Shown here one piece after another: positions 25,006 to 32,866 of a DNA stretch of 64,000 bases (positions are counted from its first letter, which is position 1; each line of letters opens with the position of its first letter). Origin of the DNA: an uncultured Alistipes sp. (GTDB taxonomy: Bacteria > Bacteroidota > Bacteroidia > Bacteroidales > Rikenellaceae). The stretch covers positions 54,267 to 118,266 of the forward strand of contig CAJUMU010000005.1 in the NCBI GenBank assembly GCA_910587675.1, read 5' to 3'. The position numbers and the translations under genes are program-made. Below the pieces are notes generated by a model. It did no database searches and was not told the DNA's origin. It saw nothing but the letters and a program-made list of their open reading frames with translations.

Positions 25006-26208
25006 ATGCCTCGAATATCCGAAAGAGCGGTCGAGATGCCCGAGTCGCCTATCCGCAAGCTCGTGCCTTTGGCCGACGCCGCGAAGAGACGCGGGACCAA
25101 GATATACCATCTCAATATCGGCCAGCCCGATCTGCCCACGCCGCAAGTAGGTCTCGACGCGTTGAAGACCATCGACCGCAAGGTGCTGGAATACAGCCCG
25201 AGCGACGGTTATCGCTCGTTGCGCGAAAAGTTGGTGGGGTATTACGACCAGTACCAGATAAAACTCTCGCCCGACGATATAATAATCACCACGGGCGGTT
25301 CGGAGGCGGTGCTGTTCGCTTTCATGTCGTGCCTGAACCCGGGCGACGAGATCATCGTGCCCGAACCTGCCTACGCCAACTACATGGCTTTCGCCATATC
25401 GGCGGGCGCCGTCATCCGCACCGTGTCGACCTCCATCGAGGAGGGTTTCTCGTTGCCTAAGGTCGAGCAGTTCGAGGAGTTGATAAACGAACGCACGCGC
25501 GGCATATTGATCTGCAACCCCAACAACCCCACGGGTTACCTCTACACGCGCAAGGAGATGTACCGCATCCGCGACATGGTGAAGAAGTACGATCTGTTTC
25601 TCTTTTCGGACGAGGTGTACCGCGAATTCATCTACACGGGTTCGCCCTATATCTCGGCGTGCCATCTGGAGGGGATCGAGGACCATGTGGTGCTTATCGA
25701 CTCGGTGTCGAAACGCTATTCGGAGTGCGGCATACGTATCGGTGCGTTGATTACCAAGAACCGCGAACTGCGCGACGCGGTGATGAAGTTCTGTCAGGCG
25801 CGTTTGAGTCCTCCGCTGCTGGGGCAGATCGTCGCCGAGGCGTCGATGGACGCTCCGCGGTCGTACATGATCCGAACGTACGAGGAGTATATCGAGCGGC
25901 GCAACTGCCTGATCGACGGGCTTAACAAGATCTCGGGAGTCTATTCGCCCATTCCGATGGGGGCGTTCTATACAGTGGCGCGGCTGCCCATCGACGACTG
26001 CGACCGTTTCTGCGCGTGGTGTCTGTCGGACTTCGAGTACGAGGGCGAGACGATCATGCTGGCCCCCGCGTCGGGTTTCTATACTGATCCCGCCAAGGGC
26101 CGCGACGAGGTGCGTATAGCGTACGTGTTGAAAAAAGACGATCTGCGACGAGCGTTGTTCATCCTCGGCAAGGCTTTGGAGGCCTACCCGGGTCGCGTCG
26201 AACGGTGA
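25006..26208 (+). CDS. Class I PLP-dependent aminotransferase
   Basis: 400 residues, fold type I. Motifs: HLNIGQPDLPTP (N-terminal substrate loop), YSPSDGYRSLREKL, TTGGSEAVLFAF, ICNPNNPTGYLYT (PLP-binding Asn), FLFSDEVYREF (Asp and Tyr) and the PLP lysine in DSVSKRYSECGIRIG. C-terminal PMGAFYTVARLP and the arginine region GRDEVRIAYV fit aspartate/aromatic aminotransferases. It is 23 bp after the WecA-type gene, so it belongs to the same transcript, but an amino-acid substrate is more likely than a sugar. A hairpin terminator follows. Confidence 0.9.
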   Translation: MPRISERAVEMPESPIRKLVPLADAAKRRGTKIYHLNIGQPDLPTPQVGLDALKTIDRKVLEYSPSDGYRSLREKLVGYYDQYQIKLSPDDIIITTGGSEAVLFAFMSCLNPGDEIIVPEPAYANYMAFAISAGAVIRTVSTSIEEGFSLPKVEQFEELINERTRGILICNPNNPTGYLYTRKEMYRIRDMVKKYDLFLFSDEVYREFIYTGSPYISACHLEGIEDHVVLIDSVSKRYSECGIRIGALITKNRELRDAVMKFCQARLSPPLLGQIVAEASMDAPRSYMIRTYEEYIERRNCLIDGLNKISGVYSPIPMGAFYTVARLPIDDCDRFCAWCLSDFEYEGETIMLAPASGFYTDPAKGRDEVRIAYVLKKDDLRRALFILGKALEAYPGRVER

Positions 26209-26265
26209 TCCTATATATAATAAGGTATTCGGACAGCCCGAGCAGTAGTCGGGCGAAGTGTAAAC

Positions 26266-26300
26266 ATATCCTCGGCAACCGTTGCGGCTGCCGAGGATAA
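26266..26300. terminator. Bidirectional hairpin terminator
   Basis: ATATCCTCGGCA ... TGCCGAGGATA around a GC-rich loop, followed by ATTTTATG. Lies between the convergent aminotransferase and TonB receptor genes. A smaller GCCCGA/TCGGGC hairpin sits at 26236-26254. Confidence 0.8.
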
Positions 26301-26308
26301 TTTTATGT

Positions 26309-28621
26309 CTACATGGTGAATTTCAGTCCCACGAAATATGTTCGAGGCAGCGATGGGCCGTAGATGTATACCGAGTCTTTCGACGGCCCGAAGTCGAGGT
26401 CGCTCTGGTAGCTGTCGAAGATGTTCTTCACGCCCGCGTCGAGCTGCATCGAGATTACGTTCGTCAGGCGGAACAGATAGGAGAAGCGTAACCCCATGTC
26501 CCAGAATGCGGGCGTCAGGCGGTCGGTGTCGCGTTCGATCCATCCCGCGTTGTGCTGCACGAGCATTCGTCCCGTGTAGTTGCCGAAGAGCGATGCGCGA
26601 AAGTTGCGCGTAATGTCGGCCGAAGCGGTCAAGTAGCCGTAATGATCGGGGGTGCGGAACATGCGGCGCTGCGGTTCCGCGTCGTCAGACCATCGCTCGG
26701 GCTCGTCGTAACGGCTGCGCTGGAAGGTGTAGCCCAATTGTACCTCGAATGCGTTCGAAATGCCGATCTTCAGCTCCGAAGTGATTCCCGCCACGGTAGC
26801 TCCCGAGGCGTTGCGGCGCATCTTCACTATGTTGCCCGCTTCGTCCTCGCCCGCTTTGGTCAGGGTGAACACGTCGTCCAGATCGGTGTAGAATCCTTCG
26901 ACGAGCAGGTTGGTCTGCACCGAGCCGAAAGTGTGGTAGAGGTCTGCCGAGCCGCTCAGGCTGTGCGAATATTCGGGTTTCAGGTCGGGGTCGAGCACGA
27001 TTACGGCCGATTGGTTGTTCAGCGCGTCGATGTGCAGATCCTCGTTGTAGGCCTGCGGGGCGCGGTAACCGCTCGAATAGCTCAGTCGCAGTCCGACGTT
27101 CTCGTTCGGCGAGTAGCGTATGTTGGCGCGCGGCGAGAATATCGGCTTGTCGATCATGCTGTGCTTGTCGAGACGTCCGCCGACGATGATGTTGAACTTG
27201 TCGCTGCGCCACTCGTTCTGCACGAACGCACCCGTGGTGTGCACGGTTTGCAGCAGCTTGCGGTCGAAGCCTATCGAGTGGTCGTCGAGATCGTTGTAGG
27301 TGTACTCGCCCCCGAGGGTCAATTGTGCGGGCATGAAGAGGCATTTGTCGAACGAATAGGTGTACTGCGCCCCGACGACGGCGGTCAGATCCGACGTCTT
27401 GCCGTATGCGTCGGGATCTTTCCCCGTGCCGTAATAGCTGTCGCGCGATATCCTCTGCGCCGATGCGTATACGTTGCCGCGGTGGCGCGAGTCGGCCGAA
27501 AAGGCGTCGAAACGCAGGCTGCCGCCGTCGATGTCGTGTTCGATTTGCTCGGCGATCTCGGCCATGTGGGGCGGCAGGTCGAGCGCGTCGCCGCCGCGGC
27601 GGAATTCGTGTATATGGTGGTACTCGGCAGTCAGCTTCGAGCGTATCGAGGTCTTGTAGTAGCCGCGGAATCCGGCGGTCTCCGATTTCACCTGCGGGAT
27701 GTCGCTGAATCCGTCGCCGTTGCGGTCGTATGCCGCGCGGTTTTTTATCATGCCGAACAGATAGATGCCCGCGCGGTTGTCGTCGGATACGAACGAGCCG
27801 TTGAGCGAGGTGTTGTATTCGGCCGTGCCGTCTTCGATTATGTCGGTGAGGTTCGATACCGTGAGCGAGTTGCGCAGCGGCTCCTTGGTTATGATGTTTA
27901 CCACGCCGCCTATGGCGTTCGATCCGAATAGCGCCGAGCCTCCGCCGCGGATCACCTCCACCCGCTCGATCATCGCCACGGGCAGCTGCTCCAGTCCGTA
28001 TACGGCTGCGAGCGAGCTGAATATGGGGGCCGAGTCGAGCAGGATTTGCGAATATTGTCCCTCCAAACCGTTGATGCGCAGTTGCATGGTGCCGCAGTTA
28101 CCGCAATTGTTCTCCACGCGCAGACCCGACTGGAATTTCATCGACTCGGCGAGGTTGGTCGAGGCGGTGGTTTCGAACAGCTTGGCCGAGGCCACGTTGA
28201 CCACTACGGCGGTACTCTTTTTATTTGTCTCGTTGCGGGTGGCCGACACCACCACGGCATCCATCGAGAGTGTCTCCTCGCTCATCTCGAAGTTCACCTC
28301 GACGCTCTTGCCGCTTCGGGCGACGATCGTCTGCTTTGCGGCTTTGTAGCCGACCGATTCGGCGAGGATCGTCAGCTCGCCCTCGGGCAGGTTTTTGAGA
28401 TAGAAGTGTCCCGTGGCGTCGGCCGTGACGCCTATGGTCGTGCCCTCGACCGATACGGTCGCGAAAGGGATATGCTCGCCGCTGCGCGCGTCTATGACGT
28501 GGCCGTGGGCGTTGGCGTCGCTCGGTTTGCGACGTTGCGGCTCAGTGTCGTCGGGGCCTGCGAATACGGCGAGATGCATCGCCGCGAACAATACGATGAT
28601 ATAAAGGCTTTTCAGTTTCAT
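26309..28621 (-). CDS. TonB-dependent outer-membrane receptor with carboxypeptidase-like N-terminal domain
   Basis: 770 residues: signal peptide (1-21), carboxypeptidase-regulatory-like domain (about 38-115, HVIDARSGEHIPFATV), a TonB-box-like DAVVVSATRN, plug domain (about 130-260) and a 22-strand barrel ending in ...YFVGLKFTM with the terminal aromatic pattern of outer-membrane proteins. The plug contains NNCGNCGTMQLRINGLEG with two cysteines (about 173 and 176), a pattern I associate with metal- or haem-type receptors rather than SusC glycan importers. No SusD gene is present. A His-rich membrane protein precedes it by 99 bp. Confidence 0.93.
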   Translation of the reverse strand: MKLKSLYIIVLFAAMHLAVFAGPDDTEPQRRKPSDANAHGHVIDARSGEHIPFATVSVEGTTIGVTADATGHFYLKNLPEGELTILAESVGYKAAKQTIVARSGKSVEVNFEMSEETLSMDAVVVSATRNETNKKSTAVVVNVASAKLFETTASTNLAESMKFQSGLRVENNCGNCGTMQLRINGLEGQYSQILLDSAPIFSSLAAVYGLEQLPVAMIERVEVIRGGGSALFGSNAIGGVVNIITKEPLRNSLTVSNLTDIIEDGTAEYNTSLNGSFVSDDNRAGIYLFGMIKNRAAYDRNGDGFSDIPQVKSETAGFRGYYKTSIRSKLTAEYHHIHEFRRGGDALDLPPHMAEIAEQIEHDIDGGSLRFDAFSADSRHRGNVYASAQRISRDSYYGTGKDPDAYGKTSDLTAVVGAQYTYSFDKCLFMPAQLTLGGEYTYNDLDDHSIGFDRKLLQTVHTTGAFVQNEWRSDKFNIIVGGRLDKHSMIDKPIFSPRANIRYSPNENVGLRLSYSSGYRAPQAYNEDLHIDALNNQSAVIVLDPDLKPEYSHSLSGSADLYHTFGSVQTNLLVEGFYTDLDDVFTLTKAGEDEAGNIVKMRRNASGATVAGITSELKIGISNAFEVQLGYTFQRSRYDEPERWSDDAEPQRRMFRTPDHYGYLTASADITRNFRASLFGNYTGRMLVQHNAGWIERDTDRLTPAFWDMGLRFSYLFRLTNVISMQLDAGVKNIFDSYQSDLDFGPSKDSVYIYGPSLPRTYFVGLKFTM

Positions 28622-28720
28622 GAAGTCTTTGTCGTTAAGGGTTATGAATACGTGTGCGCCGCGTTCGGCCCTTCGGAGCGGAGCATGGCGGGGCGGGCGA
28701 CCCGAGGGTCGTCGCCGTGA

Positions 28721-29086
28721 TTACGACAAAGTTGCGGGAGGGGCGCGCAGCCCGTAACGGCGGATGGGGCGGGACTCCGCGCGAGGGGCGGCGTTGTCCG
28801 AATATGTTTCCCGAACGTCGGGCGTGGCGAGCGACATGCAGATCGCGGCGACGGCTGCCGGTGCGAAGAAGTGCGAGACGGCGGCTATGGTGGCGAACTG
28901 CTGCGCCGTGTGGGTATGCTCGGCGGTGTCGGGTGCGGTTTTGTAGGGGTGCGAATGGACCACGGTATAGCCGCCTATCGTGTGGCGGTGCATGAAGAGC
29001 GTGATGCCGCCTGCATAAGTGCAGAACAGCGTCAGCAGCGTCAGCGCGCCCGCAATGCGATAATGTCGAAGTCTCGAAAAGTCCAT
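28721..29086 (-). CDS. Small His-rich membrane-anchored protein, receptor-associated
   Basis: 121 residues. An N-terminal hydrophobic helix (about 11-32), then a short His-rich segment (HRHTIGGYTVVHSHPY ... EHTHTAQQ), a second hydrophobic stretch (about 64-86) and an RYGLRAPPATLS C-terminus. Small proteins with HSHPY and LRAPP motifs accompany TonB receptors in many Bacteroidetes; I infer a metal-binding role. The start at 29086 is chosen because a TATATTTG promoter box lies only 9 bp upstream, which makes the longer open frame (to 29368) impossible as a product of this promoter. Confidence 0.7.
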   Translation of the reverse strand: MDFSRLRHYRIAGALTLLTLFCTYAGGITLFMHRHTIGGYTVVHSHPYKTAPDTAEHTHTAQQFATIAAVSHFFAPAAVAAICMSLATPDVRETYSDNAAPRAESRPIRRYGLRAPPATLS

Positions 29087-29094
29087 TTCCGCCG

Positions 29095-29126
29095 CAAATA
29101 TAGCGCATTTCGCGCGAGGGAGCAAG
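29095..29126 (-). promoter_or_regulatory. Near-leaderless promoter of the His-rich protein/TonB receptor pair
   Basis: On the minus strand: CTTG (29123-29126), 20-bp spacer, TATATTTG (29095-29102), and then the ATG at 29086. Transcription should begin within about 5 nt of the start codon. Confidence 0.6.
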
Positions 29127-29254
29127 TTTTTTATTCCGCCGAAGAGAGGATCGGCATCTTGAACGGATATTATGTCGGTTGGGATTCCATTCAATTTCCC
29201 GTTTATCGAAACGGGAAATTGTGGAATGACGGGAGGAGTATTCGGGCCGCGGCT

Positions 29255-29352
29255 TGCGGTTCGCCGACGGCGGAGGACGAAACGAGCCTTGTGTGAGTTG
29301 CAGTCCGCCGCAGTGGGGCGGCGGCGAACTGCGCGGTTCGAAGAACCGCATT
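29255..29352 (+). repeat. R1 element, copy 4 (GGTTCG-type hairpin)
   Basis: GCGGTTCGCCGACGGCGG ... GAGTTGCAGTCCGCCGCAG ... GGCGGCGGCGAACTGC followed by the hairpin GCGGTTC-GAA-GAACCGC. Lies in the 382-bp divergent gap (29087-29468), just upstream of the ABC operon promoter. The remainder of the gap (29127-29254) is unremarkable. Confidence 0.85.
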
Positions 29353-29396
29353 GTTGCCTCGTGTGCATTATCGGAAAAAAAATTTTCCCCGTAGGG

Positions 29397-29427
29397 TTTG
29401 GAGGTAAGGAAATTTTATATACTTTTG
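29397..29427 (+). promoter_or_regulatory. Consensus promoter TTTG-N19-TACTTTTG of the ABC operon
   Basis: -33 TTTG at 29397-29400 and -7 TACTTTTG at 29420-29427, spacer exactly 19 bp, about 42 bp before the ATG at 29469. Confidence 0.85.
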
Positions 29428-29430
29428 TGG

Positions 29431-29450
29431 TGTACTATTTATGCAGTACA
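29431..29450 (+). promoter_or_regulatory. Probable GntR (YtrA-type) operator
   Basis: Perfect dyad TGTACT-N8-AGTACA starting 4 bp after the -7 box, so it overlaps the transcription start. YtrA-type GntR repressors control their own ABC transporter operons in other bacteria. The operon's third gene encodes such a regulator, so autoregulation is the simple reading (inference). Confidence 0.7.
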
Positions 29451-29468
29451 GTATACAACTCTTTTGCT

Positions 29469-30308
29469 ATGATAAAATTTCATGATTTGGATGCGGGATA
29501 CGTCAGACGTCGTCCCGTATTGCGGGGAGTGGACGGTTCGCTGCGGGCGGGCAACGTTTACGGGTTGCTCGGGGCCAACGGCAGCGGCAAGACGACCCTG
29601 CTCAAGACGCTGGCGGGAGGCTTGTTCCCGCTGCGCGGCGAGGTGGAGGCGTCGGGACGCGTGCCGTCGCTCCGCAGCCGCGATTTTCTGGCCGACACGG
29701 TTTACATGCCCGACGAGGTGACCTTTCCGAGCATGTCGGCGCGTGCTTTCGAACGTGTCTATTCGAGATTCCGTCCCCGATTCTCGCACGATGATTTCAG
29801 GGAGTATCTGCGCACGCTCGATTTCGACGGCGATACGCGGCTCGACCGCCTCTCGACGGGCAACCGCAAGAAGGTTTTCATCGCCTACGCCTTGGCGGGC
29901 AACCCCTCGCTGGTGTTGATGGACGAGCCGACCAACGGTCTGGACATCGAATCGAAAAAGGCTTTCCGACGCCTGCTGGCGGGATTCGACATGACCGATC
30001 GCGTCGTGGTGGTGTCGACGCATCAGGTCGCCGACCTCGAAAATCTGCTTACGGCCGCCATCGTCGTGCGCGAGGGCGCGGTGGCGTTGAACGCTCTTTT
30101 CGACGACATAACCGCGCGCTTCGCGTTCGGCAACGCGGGTGGCGAGGACGAGACGCTCTATGCCGACGGCTTGCGCGCCATACGTCTCAACCGCGGCGGA
30201 GAGTACACCGATGTGGATGTGGAGCTTTTGTATCACGCCATACACGAGAGCGAGGCCGTGCGCGAGGCTATCGCGGCGTATTTCTCGGGAAAGGAGGGCG
30301 TATGCTGA
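29469..30308 (+). CDS. ABC transporter ATP-binding protein
   Basis: 279 residues. Walker A GANGSGKTTLLKT, signature LSTGNRKK (a variant of LSGGQ), Walker B LVLMDEPTNGLD and the switch histidine in VVSTHQVADLE. Resembles the YtrB/EcsA-type subunits found with ABC-2 permeases. The frame opens at 29172, but that includes the R1 repeat and promoter; the ATG at 29469 follows the promoter and operator. Its stop overlaps the permease start by 7 bp. Cargo unknown. Confidence 0.92.
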   Translation: MIKFHDLDAGYVRRRPVLRGVDGSLRAGNVYGLLGANGSGKTTLLKTLAGGLFPLRGEVEASGRVPSLRSRDFLADTVYMPDEVTFPSMSARAFERVYSRFRPRFSHDDFREYLRTLDFDGDTRLDRLSTGNRKKVFIAYALAGNPSLVLMDEPTNGLDIESKKAFRRLLAGFDMTDRVVVVSTHQVADLENLLTAAIVVREGAVALNALFDDITARFAFGNAGGEDETLYADGLRAIRLNRGGEYTDVDVELLYHAIHESEAVREAIAAYFSGKEGVC

Positions 30309-31096
30309 GGGATATTCGCAATCTGGCCGCGCAATACGCGCGCGAGCATTGGCTGCGCGACCTTGTCGCGGCGGCGGCTTTCGTGGTCGTTGTCGCCATG
30401 CTCTACTTCTCGCGCATAGAGATCGGGAATACTGTGTATGCCGTTCGGCTGAGCGGCGCGATAGAGGGGACTCGCAATTTATGCGTATATTTGTGGGTCG
30501 GCGTGGCGGTCATATATGCGTTGTGCACGCTTTTCGGCGGATACGGCGACGCGCGGCGAAGCTATGCCGCCCTGCTGCTGCCCGCGAGCGCGGGAGCGAA
30601 GTTTGCGTGGGAGACGGCGCGCACACTGTTGATTTTCCCCGCGGCGACGCTGGGGTTGTGGTATGCGTTCGATGTCTGTTACATGTGGTTCGTCATCGAC
30701 CGCATCCCCGCGGCGGAGGAGACGATCTCGTCGCTCGCTTCGATCCGGGACAGCGTGACGGCGACGCGCGAGCCGCTGAACTACATTCCGTTCATGTTGT
30801 ATGCCTTGGTGTGGATGCACTGCGTCGCGACTCTGGCGCGTTCGGGCGTGAACCGCGTCGCGGGCGCAGCGATGATGCTCGCCGCGTGGTTCGCGGCCGA
30901 GATGTGGGGAATCGAACGCTGGCCGTTCGTCGCGACCGATTATGTCGACGACTTGTGGACGGGCTGTTGGCGTTCGCGCGTGTCGTGGTGTTCGTGTACG
31001 ACGGGGCACGCGTTGAGTTATATATGGTACGCGGCCCTGCCGATCGCGATCTATACGGCGGCTTACTTCAAATTCAAAGAGAGGAGAATGAAATGA
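30302..31096 (+). CDS. ABC transporter membrane protein (ABC-2-like permease)
   Basis: 264 residues with about six hydrophobic helices (near residues 20-40, 55-75, 105-130, 155-180, 188-205 and 235-255). Sequence identity to a named family is not obvious; its role is inferred from overlap with the ATPase gene (7 bp) and the YtrA-type regulator gene (ATGA, 4-bp overlap). It probably forms the membrane half of an exporter that responds to envelope stress or a small molecule. Confidence 0.75.
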   Translation: MLRDIRNLAAQYAREHWLRDLVAAAAFVVVVAMLYFSRIEIGNTVYAVRLSGAIEGTRNLCVYLWVGVAVIYALCTLFGGYGDARRSYAALLLPASAGAKFAWETARTLLIFPAATLGLWYAFDVCYMWFVIDRIPAAEETISSLASIRDSVTATREPLNYIPFMLYALVWMHCVATLARSGVNRVAGAAMMLAAWFAAEMWGIERWPFVATDYVDDLWTGCWRSRVSWCSCTTGHALSYIWYAALPIAIYTAAYFKFKERRMK

Positions 31097-31470
31097 AACT
31101 TTCGGATAACAAACCTGTTTTTCTGCAAATAAAGGCGTGGATCGAGGACCATATCATGCGAGGCGAGTGGCCTGCGGGGACGCAGCTCCCCTCTGTCCGT
31201 GAGTTGAGCGTGGAGTTCGGCGTGAACGCCAACACCGTGGTGCGCACCTACGAACGACTGGTGTTCGACGCTTCGGTGCGCAGCGTGCGCGGCGTGGGAT
31301 TCTTCGTCGCCGACGACGCCCGCCGAGCAATAGTGGCGCGACGGCGCGAGGAGTTCTACTCCGAAGAACTGCCCCGCTTCGTCGAGCAGATGGTATTGCT
31401 CGAGGTGGAGCCTCGGGAGATTCTTGAAATGTATGACAAAATGAAGAAAAATGAAAAAGACAAGCAATAA
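31093..31470 (+). CDS. GntR-family regulator, YtrA subfamily
   Basis: 125 residues: an N-terminal winged helix (about 9-75: PVFLQIKAWIEDHIMRGEW, LPSVRELSVEFGVNANTVVRTYERL) and a short two-helix C-terminal part (about 80-125). The reduced effector domain is what defines the YtrA subfamily. The frame opens far upstream (30139) inside the permease, but the helix-turn-helix starts at MKLSDNKPVF, 4-bp coupled to the permease stop. It is likely to repress the operon through the dyad at 29431-29450. Confidence 0.92.
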   Translation: MKLSDNKPVFLQIKAWIEDHIMRGEWPAGTQLPSVRELSVEFGVNANTVVRTYERLVFDASVRSVRGVGFFVADDARRAIVARRREEFYSEELPRFVEQMVLLEVEPREILEMYDKMKKNEKDKQ

Positions 31471-31837
31471 GATATTGATTTTCGTGCTGTTCGTGTTCGG
31501 CGCGCTGCCTGCGCTGTCGTATACCGTCAACACGATTTCGGCGCGGCGTACGGCGCGACGTATGGTTCCCGTCCTGCGACGCATCGCCGACAACGACATT
31601 CACGTGGTAGAGGTGACGGGCCGAAAGGCTTCGGCGGGCATGCTCTATGTGCAGAACGCGTGGCGCACGCTCAACGTGGTGGAACTGAACGTCGAGCCGC
31701 GCGACGTGGAGGTGCGCGGCGACACTCTCAGCCTGCATCTGGCCGACCGCAGCGATGTATATCAGGGTCGCATAATGCTGGCTGACCTGAAGCAGGTCGT
31801 GCGCAACGGCGTGGCGACGGAACTGAAAGAACATTGA
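31451..31837 (+). CDS. Small exported or membrane-anchored protein of unknown function
   Basis: 128 residues; N-terminal hydrophobic segment (about 8-28, ILIFVLFVFGALPALSY), then a soluble domain that alternates hydrophobic and charged residues (IHVVEVTGRKASAGMLYVQN, LNVEPRDVEVRGDTLSL), suggesting a small beta-rich domain similar in style to the DUF2807 auto-transporter adhesin head. Overlaps the regulator gene by 20 bp and ends 5 bp before the peptidase start. No confident family. Confidence 0.7.
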   Translation: MKKTSNKILIFVLFVFGALPALSYTVNTISARRTARRMVPVLRRIADNDIHVVEVTGRKASAGMLYVQNAWRTLNVVELNVEPRDVEVRGDTLSLHLADRSDVYQGRIMLADLKQVVRNGVATELKEH

Positions 31838-31842
31838 CGGCC

Positions 31843-32835
31843 ATGAACGTGAAAAACGGATTTTGCGCGGTGGTTTGCTTCGCGGCGCTGTCGTGCGCGG
31901 CGTGCGGGCGTTCGAATCGGGCTCCCGTCGCGTGCGACGCCGCGAGGATGTACCGCATGATAGAGGCGCTGGCCTCCGATTCGCTGGAGGGGCGGCGCGC
32001 CGCGAGCGGCAACGACATGCGGGCGGCCCGATATCTGGCGGAGGAGCTTCGCGAAGCGGGCTGCGAACCGCTGTGGGAAGAGATGGCGGTGCCGTTCGAG
32101 ATGGGCGATGCGGCCGAGAGGAACGGAATGCGCGACATTCTCGACGGCGAGTGGAACGATAGCTCCTGCAATGTCGTGGCCGTTATACGCAGCGGCCGTC
32201 CCGATGCGGAGAAGATTCTGCTGGGCGCCCATTACGACCACATGGGGCGTTTCAAGAGGGACAAGGGAGCGGCGGAGGCAGGCGTCGTGCTTTACGGCGC
32301 CAACGACAACGCCTCGGGCGTTGCGGCCGTGGCGGAGATAGCGCGTCTGCTCGCTCCGTACGCCGCCGAGTTCAAGCGCGACTTGATCGTTGCGCTGTTC
32401 GGCGCCGAGGAGATGGGCATTGTCGGGTCGCGGCGGCTGGAGCGCATGTTGCGCGACAGCTCCGTCGTGGTGGGACACATGATGAATCTCGAAATGTTGG
32501 GGCGCATGCGCGGCGACACGCTGGTGTTGCAGGGCGGCGCGACTTGCCGTTCGGACGAGGTGGCGGAGAGCGTGCCGCGTCCCGATTCGCTGTTCGTGCA
32601 TGTAGCCGACGAATTCTCCGCGGGGTCCGACCATATCGCCTTCGCGCGGCGGATGATTCCCGTGAGTTTCTTCGTCACCACCGACTGCTCCACGCTTCAC
32701 CGCGCGACCGACACTCCCGAGAGCCTCGACATGCGAGGTATGGAGAAGGCCGTGAACTACATCGCGGAGTATCTCCGTCGGCTGCTCGATGCCGACGATC
32801 TCCCGCCGTGGGAGCCGAAACGCGAGTTGATTTGA
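31843..32835 (+). CDS. M28-family zinc aminopeptidase, lipoprotein
   Basis: 330 residues with a lipoprotein signal (CFAALSCAACG). Dinuclear zinc peptidase motifs in order: His in LLGAHYDHMG, bridging Asp in GANDNASGVAA, the catalytic Glu pair in LFGAEEMGIVGS, an acidic residue in MMNLEMLG, and the last His in TTDCSTLHRATDTPE. It probably acts in the periplasm or on the outer membrane. The ATG at 31843 is preferred over an upstream TTG. Last gene of the GntR-controlled operon; its tie to the transporter is only positional. Confidence 0.92.
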   Translation: MNVKNGFCAVVCFAALSCAACGRSNRAPVACDAARMYRMIEALASDSLEGRRAASGNDMRAARYLAEELREAGCEPLWEEMAVPFEMGDAAERNGMRDILDGEWNDSSCNVVAVIRSGRPDAEKILLGAHYDHMGRFKRDKGAAEAGVVLYGANDNASGVAAVAEIARLLAPYAAEFKRDLIVALFGAEEMGIVGSRRLERMLRDSSVVVGHMMNLEMLGRMRGDTLVLQGGATCRSDEVAESVPRPDSLFVHVADEFSAGSDHIAFARRMIPVSFFVTTDCSTLHRATDTPESLDMRGMEKAVNYIAEYLRRLLDADDLPPWEPKRELI

Positions 32836-32866
32836 CACGGCGGAGCGGAGCCCCGATGTCAGTCAT

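Noticed and set aside
31834..31842. TTG start for the M28 peptidase
   Set aside because: The ATG at 31843 directly begins the lipoprotein signal; the TTG adds three residues without benefit.
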